Positions 36,523 to 41,827 of a stretch of 41,827 nt of DNA are shown here, in pieces (the first letter of the stretch is position 1; every line of letters begins with the position of its first letter). The stretch lies in the IMG/VR virus record IMGVR_UViG_3300036393_000033, positions 1 through 41,827 of that record, one strand, 5' to 3'. The notes beneath the pieces were generated by a model. The model worked only from the letters and a program-made list of their open reading frames with translations, searched no databases and was not told where the DNA came from. Source of the stretch: a virus. Made by a program: the position numbers and the translations under genes.

Positions 36523-36717
36523 TTGTCCACCAATCTTTATCCAACACCGGACCCGCGCACCGCGTCCGAATATCACCCCGCCTGGTGCGGCTGCGGCGAA
36601 TGCGCGACCGATTGGGATTTGTCCCATCGCCGCGCCAACCCGCTCCTGATCGGCCTCGCCATCGCCATCATCGTCGCCGGATTCATCGCCCTCCTGACCT
36701 CGGGAGCGGCGGCGTGA
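36523..36717 (+). CDS. Small membrane protein, first gene of the right arm
   Basis: A 64-residue protein from a TTG start with GGGGAGG six bases upstream. A hydrophilic N-terminus with WCGCGECATDW (three Cys in five residues), then one membrane span (about residues 41-60, LLIGLAIAIIVAGFIALLT). The Cys-rich part may bind metal. It is the first gene after the second operator cluster and so probably repressed in the lysogen. Function unknown. Confidence 0.6.
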   Translation: MSTNLYPTPDPRTASEYHPAWCGCGECATDWDLSHRRANPLLIGLAIAIIVAGFIALLTSGAAA

Positions 36718-36851
36718 GCGCGGCAGCGTCGATCGCCGGCCGCATGGTCCGCGTGCCGTGGCCTTCGGATCGTCCGATCTCAAACAGGGTGCCATATCTC
36801 GATTTGCGGAACGGTCCTCGGTTCGAAGCCGCCGGACTGGTTGTCCGGCCG
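36718..36851. other. Gap with an alternative reading
   Basis: If the minus-strand gene 36852-37208 is real, these 134 bases are non-coding. A competing plus-strand frame from GTG 36714 to 37274 overlaps both neighbouring plus genes as GTGA and ATGA, but it is antisense to the better-looking minus gene and has poorer third-position GC and shadow-like composition. Confidence 0.4.
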
Positions 36852-37208
36852 CTACGCCCGACCTGCACCGCTGCTGTGTTCCAGCGCTGCCTCGGCGAGC
36901 TTGCTGAGCGCCTCAAGCCAGTAATGGCTTATGCGGAACACGGCTGGTCCAATGCCGTCGGCGATGATCGCAAGATGCGCGTCGCCTCGATCACCATAGG
37001 GCAGCAGCTTTACGTCCTCGATCTCGTCGATGGCTGCCTCGTGTGGGATGGGCGGCTTGAACGCCTTGTCCGCGATCCGCTTGGCGAGGTTCAACGCATC
37101 CATACGGTCGAGCAGCAGGACGCGCTCCCGGCCATCGATCTTTACGCGTATCTCGGTCCGGTCGCCCCGCTCGATGACCCTGATATCGCCCCCGCTGACA
37201 ATGGCCAT
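36852..37208 (-). CDS. Hypothetical protein on the opposite strand
   Basis: A 118-residue protein with balanced composition: beta strands (GGDIRVIERGDRTEIRVKID), a helix (RMDALNLAKRIADKAFK) and a second domain with VKLLPYGDRGDAHLAIIADG. GGAG lies six to seven bases before the ATG. It faces against the right-arm operon. I do not recognise it; its direction suggests separate control, perhaps expression in the lysogen. The competing plus-strand frame is noted separately. Confidence 0.6.
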   Translation of the reverse strand: MAIVSGGDIRVIERGDRTEIRVKIDGRERVLLLDRMDALNLAKRIADKAFKPPIPHEAAIDEIEDVKLLPYGDRGDAHLAIIADGIGPAVFRISHYWLEALSKLAEAALEHSSGAGRA

Positions 37209-37270
37209 TCGTGTCTCCCATCCCGCGCCGTCGTCATACCGGACGCTGACAAGGGCGGAAAGGGCCGCGC

Positions 37271-37831
37271 ATGATCGCCCCCGACTATGCCCCGACCGCC
37301 GAACAGATCAGCCTGCGCGGCCTCGGCTTCATTCAGGTCAAGCTGGACGGCAATCAGCGGCTGCACGTCTGGCACCCCGATCTGCCGCGCCGCAGCTGCT
37401 TCGCGCATTCGCCGATCCACAATCACCGGTTCAGCTTCACCAGCACCGTCCTGATCGGCACGCAGGTCAATCGCCGCTGGATGGTCAATGATGATCATGG
37501 CGGTTCGCACGATCTGATTTCGCATGACGGCCCGCGCAGCGAGAAGGGCGGGCGACTCTCCTACATCGCCGGCCGCGTCGCCATCCACGAGATCGAAAAA
37601 TGCCATTATGGCCCAGGCGAAACCTATCACATGCCGGTGCTGGGCTATCACGAGACGCCGAACACCGGCATCGTCGTCACGGTCCTGCGCAAGCTGCACG
37701 AAGGCACGGTTCACGCCCACTCGCTGATCGAAACCGGCCACGCGTTCGACCAGTCGTTCGATCGCTTCCAGCTGCCGCCCGAGGATCTGTGGCGCTTGGT
37801 CCACGAAGCCCTGCGGACAGGTGGCCGGTGA
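37271..37831 (+). CDS. Cupin-like protein
   Basis: A 186-residue beta-rich protein. FAHSPIHNHRFSFTSTVLIG has the H-x-H pattern of the first metal motif of cupins; GRVAIHEIEKCHYGPGETYH and MPVLGYHET supply further His residues in the second half, where a second motif would be. Cupin-like proteins bind a metal and may be oxygenases, isomerases or binding proteins; the substrate cannot be guessed. AAGGG lies about six bases before the ATG. It overlaps the next gene region as TGATG. Confidence 0.6.
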   Translation: MIAPDYAPTAEQISLRGLGFIQVKLDGNQRLHVWHPDLPRRSCFAHSPIHNHRFSFTSTVLIGTQVNRRWMVNDDHGGSHDLISHDGPRSEKGGRLSYIAGRVAIHEIEKCHYGPGETYHMPVLGYHETPNTGIVVTVLRKLHEGTVHAHSLIETGHAFDQSFDRFQLPPEDLWRLVHEALRTGGR

Positions 37832-37875
37832 TGGCCGACGACACCGTCATCAACCCAACCTTTGGAGACAACAGC

Positions 37876-38555
<680 letters not shown>

Positions 38556-38583
<28 letters not shown>

Positions 38584-38978
38584 GGATCGCCGCCGGGCGG
38601 CGATCAAGCCCCGGCGTTCCGCCGGGGCAGGGCGAGCCATGCGCGCGGCGGCATCAGCGTTCGCGCAAGAAGGGGGCGCGCACCCCGGACGGCGTAGTCT
38701 ATGCCGGGAGGCCTACCCTGCTTGGCAACCCCTTCATGGTCGCGCGCTTCGGCCATCGCCGCGCGGTGCGCCTGCATCGGCTTTGGCTCACCGGTTGCCT
38801 TGGCGCGCTGAGCCTCGAGAAGCTCGGCTTCTGCCCAGTCGAAATCGATGCACTGTTTCGGCTTCGCGCCCGTGTGCTCGATCGCTTGCGCCAGTTGCGC
38901 GGCATCGACCTCCAATGCTGGTGTCCGCTGACCGGCCCATGCCATGTCGACATGCTATTGGCGGTCGCGAATGCCTGA
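38556..38978 (+). CDS. DUF4326 domain protein
   Basis: A 140-residue protein. SRKKGARTPDGVVYAGRP, LLGNPFMVARFGHR and the end LRGIDLQCWCPLTGPCHVD match the DUF4326 pattern (GNPF, then CWC and PCH with Cys and His that may bind metal). The domain is common in phages and has no proven function. The ATG at 38556 overlaps the preceding gene; a TTG at 38580 is an alternative start. It overlaps the next gene by eight bases. Confidence 0.75.
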
Positions 38979-39462
38979 CCGCCCCCGCCTATGGGATGCG
39001 ACGGACGCGCTATGCTGGGTCGCCCGCGACATCCTCGCCAAGCGCATGGCCGGCTATCCCGCCGCCGTCGAGGCCAAGCGCCTGACGCCGGCCGAGGCGG
39101 ACGCGGGCCTGCGGATCGCCAGCGCCATCGCCGCCGACTGGACGCGCGCGATCGAGGTTTCCCCGCACTTCCCCGAATTCACTCTCCAGCCCCTGCCCGT
39201 GATCAGCGGCGGGGAAAAGCCATCCCCGCTCGCCCCGAGCGAAGTCGAGGGGCGTGCCACACCCGAAGAACGCGTCGCCACGCTGAATGCCGCGCTGGCC
39301 CATCCCGCCGTCCAGGCCGATCCCGGCTATGCCGAACTGATCGAAGCCCTGCTGTGGCGCGAGCGCGCCCACGAACGCGGCGAAACCCCGATCGCGCGCC
39401 TCAACGCCATCAACGCCGAACTGCGCCGCCGCGCGCGCGGGCCTGAACGGGCAGCGGCCTAG
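38971..39462 (+). CDS. Hypothetical protein with element insertion
   Basis: A 163-residue, mostly helical protein: DRPRLWDATDALCWVARDIL, then KRLTPAEADAGLRIASAIAA, and a C-terminal helical pair (AELIEALLWRERAHERGETP). Between them, after EKPSPLA, the run PSEVEGR comes from copy 6 of the dispersed element, in a different frame from the early genes. No family recognised. Stop and next start are two bases apart. Confidence 0.65.
   Translation: MPDRPRLWDATDALCWVARDILAKRMAGYPAAVEAKRLTPAEADAGLRIASAIAADWTRAIEVSPHFPEFTLQPLPVISGGEKPSPLAPSEVEGRATPEERVATLNAALAHPAVQADPGYAELIEALLWRERAHERGETPIARLNAINAELRRRARGPERAAA
39226..39254. repeat. Dispersed hairpin element, copy 6
   Basis: CCGCTCGCCCCGAGCG then AAGTCGAGGGGCG, one base different from copy 1 and with the CGCTCG/CGAGCG stem intact. 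Read as PSEVEGR on the plus strand. Confidence 0.85.
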
Positions 39463-39464
39463 CC

Positions 39465-39875
39465 GTGTTACACGCCGCGCCCAAAACCGCGCCTGACGCG
39501 CCGGCCGCTGTTTTAGCGGGCGATGGCGGTGCCGCCTGTCCCGAGCGCGGTCGAGGGGCGCGCGGCGGGCGGACCTGCCCCGAATGCGGCCAGGCCTTCA
39601 GGCCGGTGCAGCTGCGGCAGCTTTTCTGCTGCCCCGGCCACAAGAGCGACTTTCACAATCGGCAGACGGTGCGGGGCCGGGCGCTGACGCCGCTGGCAAT
39701 GGCGGCGCGCCAGACGCGAAACGGCTCGCGCGGCGACACCGCCACCGGCCGCGCCGCCCGCGCCGACGCCGATTTCATGATCCAGCGCTGGACGGAAGAG
39801 GATCGCGCCGCCGGCCGCATGCCGATGGTCGCCTATGTCGCCCTGCGCAAGCGCCTCGGCTACGAGCGCGCCTGA
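39465..39875 (+). CDS. Zinc-ribbon protein
   Basis: A 136-residue protein. TCPECGQAFRPVQLRQLFCC with PGHKSDFHNRQ is a zinc ribbon of the CxxC..CxxxH..H form seen in small phage proteins. The N-terminal 35 residues include sequence from a degenerate element copy (ACPERGRGARGG). The C-terminal half is helical (FMIQRWTEEDRAAGRMPMVA). Possible DNA or RNA binding. GTG start. TGATG overlap with the next gene. Confidence 0.7.
   Translation: MLHAAPKTAPDAPAAVLAGDGGAACPERGRGARGGRTCPECGQAFRPVQLRQLFCCPGHKSDFHNRQTVRGRALTPLAMAARQTRNGSRGDTATGRAARADADFMIQRWTEEDRAAGRMPMVAYVALRKRLGYERA
39532..39560. repeat. Dispersed element, degenerate copy 7
   Basis: CCGCCTGTCCCGAGCG followed by CGGTCGAGGGGCG. Five bases differ from copy 1 and the stem is broken. 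It lies in the first part of the zinc-ribbon gene and looks like an old copy. Confidence 0.65.
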
Positions 39876-40069
39876 TGGCCAGCCGCGTCGACAGCTATGC
39901 CGGCAAGGCCGCCGTCAAGCGCGCCATCGACTGGGCGCGCGAGTTTAAAATCGACGTGGCCGGTTTCGAGCTGCGCCCCGATGGCACGATTCGCGTGCTG
40001 GACCAGCGCGCTTTTCCGGCGCAGCCTGCCGATGAGTTCGAGGCATGGGAGCAGGCAGGCAAGCTATGA
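39875..40069 (+). CDS. Small hypothetical protein, 64 aa
   Basis: An N-terminal helix (GKAAVKRAIDWAREFKIDV) with a short beta-hairpin (GFELRPDGTIRVLDQ) and an acidic tail. The domain layout resembles small phage proteins found beside integrases, which could act as excisionase-like or accessory factors, although no helix-turn-helix is clear. TGATG and ATGA overlaps tie it to both neighbours. Confidence 0.65.
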   Translation: MASRVDSYAGKAAVKRAIDWAREFKIDVAGFELRPDGTIRVLDQRAFPAQPADEFEAWEQAGKL

Positions 40070-40374
40070 GTGCAGTGACAGGCATTTTATTGCTGACCAG
40101 CTTGACGGATGCGGATCGGGAACCGCTGGATAATATTCAGTCATGGCTGGCCGAACACGAAGGCGGACAGCAGCTGAGCGAGGTTGCGGACCACACTGGC
40201 GGACATAAACACCCGCAATACGCCGCGTTCGGCGCCGGGCTGAACTACTTCCTGCAGGTCGACGAGTTTGCCGAGTTCGTTCTCAAGCAGGATTGGCGGC
40301 GGCCGGAACGCGTCGTTCTCATACTCCAACCAGAAGATGGCGCTGCGAGCGTGCTGCGCCCCGCAGCGCCATGA
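40066..40374 (+). CDS. Hypothetical protein before the integrase
   Basis: A 102-residue protein: a hydrophobic beta strand (VTGILLLTSL), an acidic helix (NIQSWLAEHEGGQQLSEVAD), HTGGHKHPQY, and a second alpha-beta part (VVLILQPEDGA). It looks like a compact ferredoxin-like fold, similar to small phage proteins of unknown role. ATGA overlap on both sides; the second is the integrase start. It could be made to balance the integrase, but nothing more can be said. Confidence 0.65.
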   Translation: MSAVTGILLLTSLTDADREPLDNIQSWLAEHEGGQQLSEVADHTGGHKHPQYAAFGAGLNYFLQVDEFAEFVLKQDWRRPERVVLILQPEDGAASVLRPAAP

Positions 40375-41480
40375 TCGAAGGCGTCCACTTCGTCCGCGCC
40401 GCCCGTCCCGGCAAGCCGGTACGCTGGTATGTCTACGCCTTTCGCGGCGGCCCCTGCATCCTGAAGGCCGAAGGGCCGGCGAAGCCGAAACTGGACAAGG
40501 CCGCGCTCGATGCGCTGGCGGCGGCCACCGCCGATCACGGCCCCGATGCCGCGACCCTCGCGCGCCTGATCTTCGACTATCGGACACGGGGTGGCGGCAG
40601 CCCCGAATGGCAGGCGCTCGCCAAAGGCACGCGCGACCTGTGGGGTCCGCAGCTGGACCGGATCGAGGCGCGCTGGGGCAAGACGCCGCTCCGCTTCTGG
40701 TCCGATCCGCGAATGAAGCCCAAAATCGTCGCCTGGCGGGACAGTCGCGCCGCGACCCCCCGCTCGGCCGATATCGGCGTCCAGGCGCTCGGTGTGCTGC
40801 TCGGCTTCGGGCTGCTGCGCGGCGCCGTCACCATCAACATCGCCGATGGCATCCCGACGCTCTACCGCCCCGATGGCCGCGAAGAGATCATCTGGACTTC
40901 CGACGACATCGATCGCTTCTCGCTCGCCGCGCTCAGCCTCAACCGCCCGCATGTGATCGACGCGCTGTGGCTCGCCTGCCTCACCGGCTTCCGCCGCGCG
41001 GACCTTGCCGCGCTCACCTGGGATCAGGTCGGCGATCACGCCATCGCCCGCACCGCGCAGAAGAAGAGCAAGGGCCGCCGCCGCCGCGCCGTGGTGCCGC
41101 TGATCCCGGCCAGCCGCGACCTGCTCGACGAACTGCGCACCCGCCCGCGCGCCGCCGGCGTCGAACACGTCCTGGTCAACAGCCTGGGCCGGCCGTGGCA
41201 GCCGGCCAGCCTGACGCAAGCGATGAACGAAGCCCGCGACCTCGCCAACATCGCCGAGCCGGCCGCGCCTGAGCTTGGCCTGCCGGCGCGGGCCAAGCAC
41301 CTCCACGATTGCCGAGGCACGTTCGTGACCCACCTCTGCCGCCAGCGCCTGACCGACCGCGAAATCGCCAACATCACCGCCTGGTCCGAACAGAATGTAA
41401 GCGCGATTCGCCGCCGCTATGTTGACGACGCGGCCGTGATCGTGGCGCTTGGGAGGCGGATAGCGGAGGGGTCGCTATGA
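40371..41480 (+). CDS. int: Tyrosine integrase
   Basis: A 369-residue tyrosine recombinase. An N-terminal arm-binding part of about 170 residues is followed by the catalytic domain: TGFRRADLAAL (Arg208), a Lys-rich strand KKSKGRRRR (the catalytic Lys expected at about 231-234), LHDCRGTF (His312, Arg315), ITAWSEQ (Trp338 at the usual His/Trp place) and RRRYVDD (Tyr350). It should insert phage DNA at a host att site. ATGA overlaps link it to the preceding gene and to the following HNH gene. No attP core could be recognised. Confidence 0.93.
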   Translation: MIEGVHFVRAARPGKPVRWYVYAFRGGPCILKAEGPAKPKLDKAALDALAAATADHGPDAATLARLIFDYRTRGGGSPEWQALAKGTRDLWGPQLDRIEARWGKTPLRFWSDPRMKPKIVAWRDSRAATPRSADIGVQALGVLLGFGLLRGAVTINIADGIPTLYRPDGREEIIWTSDDIDRFSLAALSLNRPHVIDALWLACLTGFRRADLAALTWDQVGDHAIARTAQKKSKGRRRRAVVPLIPASRDLLDELRTRPRAAGVEHVLVNSLGRPWQPASLTQAMNEARDLANIAEPAAPELGLPARAKHLHDCRGTFVTHLCRQRLTDREIANITAWSEQNVSAIRRRYVDDAAVIVALGRRIAEGSL

Positions 41481-41827
41481 CCGCATCGGTTCCGATCACT
41501 CTTAGCGGCAGCTCTGGTCTCACCACTTTTATCGACGAAGAAGACTTCGATCGCGTGAGTATCCATCTCTGGTTCGCACATCGTGTGAAAACATCGCGTA
41601 CAATTTATGCGAAAGCCGTTCGAGGCGGCTTGACGATCTATCTGCACCGGCTCGTCATGGATGCGGCAGCCGGCCAAGTCGTTGATCATATCGACGGCGA
41701 CGGCCTGAACAATCGCAAGGACAATCTGCGCTTGGTGACGCATCGCGAAAACTTAGAAGCCGGTCGCCTCCGCCGCGCAAAAGACGAACTGGATCGATTG
41801 TTTGACGAGTGGCAAGATCGCCTCTAA
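41477..41827 (+). CDS. HNH endonuclease, homing type
   Basis: A 116-residue protein. The N-terminal half is a DNA-binding-like beta domain (ITLSGSSGLTTFIDEEDFDR; LWFAHRV), followed by the HNH motif LHRLVMDAAAGQVVDHIDGD, GLNNRKDNLRLVTHRENL. The DHIDGDGLNNRKDNLR signature is that of homing-type HNH (HNH_3) proteins from phages. It is complete at the window end. ATGA overlap with the integrase gene. It may be a selfish nuclease or take part in phage rivalry. Confidence 0.85.
   Translation: MTASVPITLSGSSGLTTFIDEEDFDRVSIHLWFAHRVKTSRTIYAKAVRGGLTIYLHRLVMDAAAGQVVDHIDGDGLNNRKDNLRLVTHRENLEAGRLRRAKDELDRLFDEWQDRL

Noticed and set aside
41481-41827. attP core or tRNA at the right end
   Set aside because: No tRNA-like cloverleaf or repeated core shared with the left end could be recognised by eye.

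Overview
The window is GC-rich and reads as one essentially complete temperate siphovirus, a prophage or phage genome, from an alphaproteobacterium, most likely a sphingomonad. The lineage call rests on alphaproteobacterial-type tail chaperones (GTA-like and rcc01693-like), strong high-GC codon usage with GTG starts, and dispersed palindromic elements of a kind common in sphingomonad genomes. The window starts and ends exactly at stop codons. No rRNA, tRNA, transposase, CRISPR array or certain att site was seen.

Layout. A CI-like repressor (35193-35873, + strand) sits at the hub. To its left, a divergent Cro/YdaS-like gene opens a long minus-strand run, and nearly every gene pair in it overlaps by 1-4 bases (ATGA, GTGA or TGATG). 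The early part (35104 to 24481) holds regulators, small proteins, a helicase-methyltransferase fusion, two Cys-rich proteins, a primase-helicase and a helix-turn-helix-like protein. A candidate late promoter (24421-24448) and a very strong terminator-like hairpin (24302-24343) follow. Then come the late genes: HNH nuclease, TerS, TerL, portal, ClpP-like protease, HK97 capsid, small head proteins, a large fibre-like protein, connectors, tail terminator, tail tube, two chaperones, tape measure, tail-tip proteins and a J-like fibre with collagen repeats. The run ends with an exported beta-helix protein and a tightly overlapping lysis cassette (endolysin, holin candidates, i-spanin, o-spanin).

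The right arm (36523-41827, + strand) is a second operon of small accessory genes, including a cupin-like protein, a protein with a 28-unit Ala-Tyr/Ala-Asp array, a DUF4326 protein and a zinc-ribbon protein. It ends with the tyrosine integrase and a coupled HNH nuclease. Inverted repeats of one family (ACAAAA..TTTTGT) lie both beside the repressor and before this arm, so one repressor probably controls both directions. Candidate lysogenic-conversion genes stand against or beside this plan: a lipoprotein-like gene fused translationally to the repressor gene, an orphan HigA-type antitoxin with its own operator inside the tail operon, a small exported protein beside the tape measure, and a YozE-like pair at the left end.

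The least ordinary features are these. A short hairpin element occurs seven times, mostly inside reading frames without breaking them. Four terminator-like hairpins sit just before late genes, including capsid and tail tube. A 981-residue fibre-like protein is encoded in the head module. The paired operator clusters link lysogeny control to the accessory and integrase arm.
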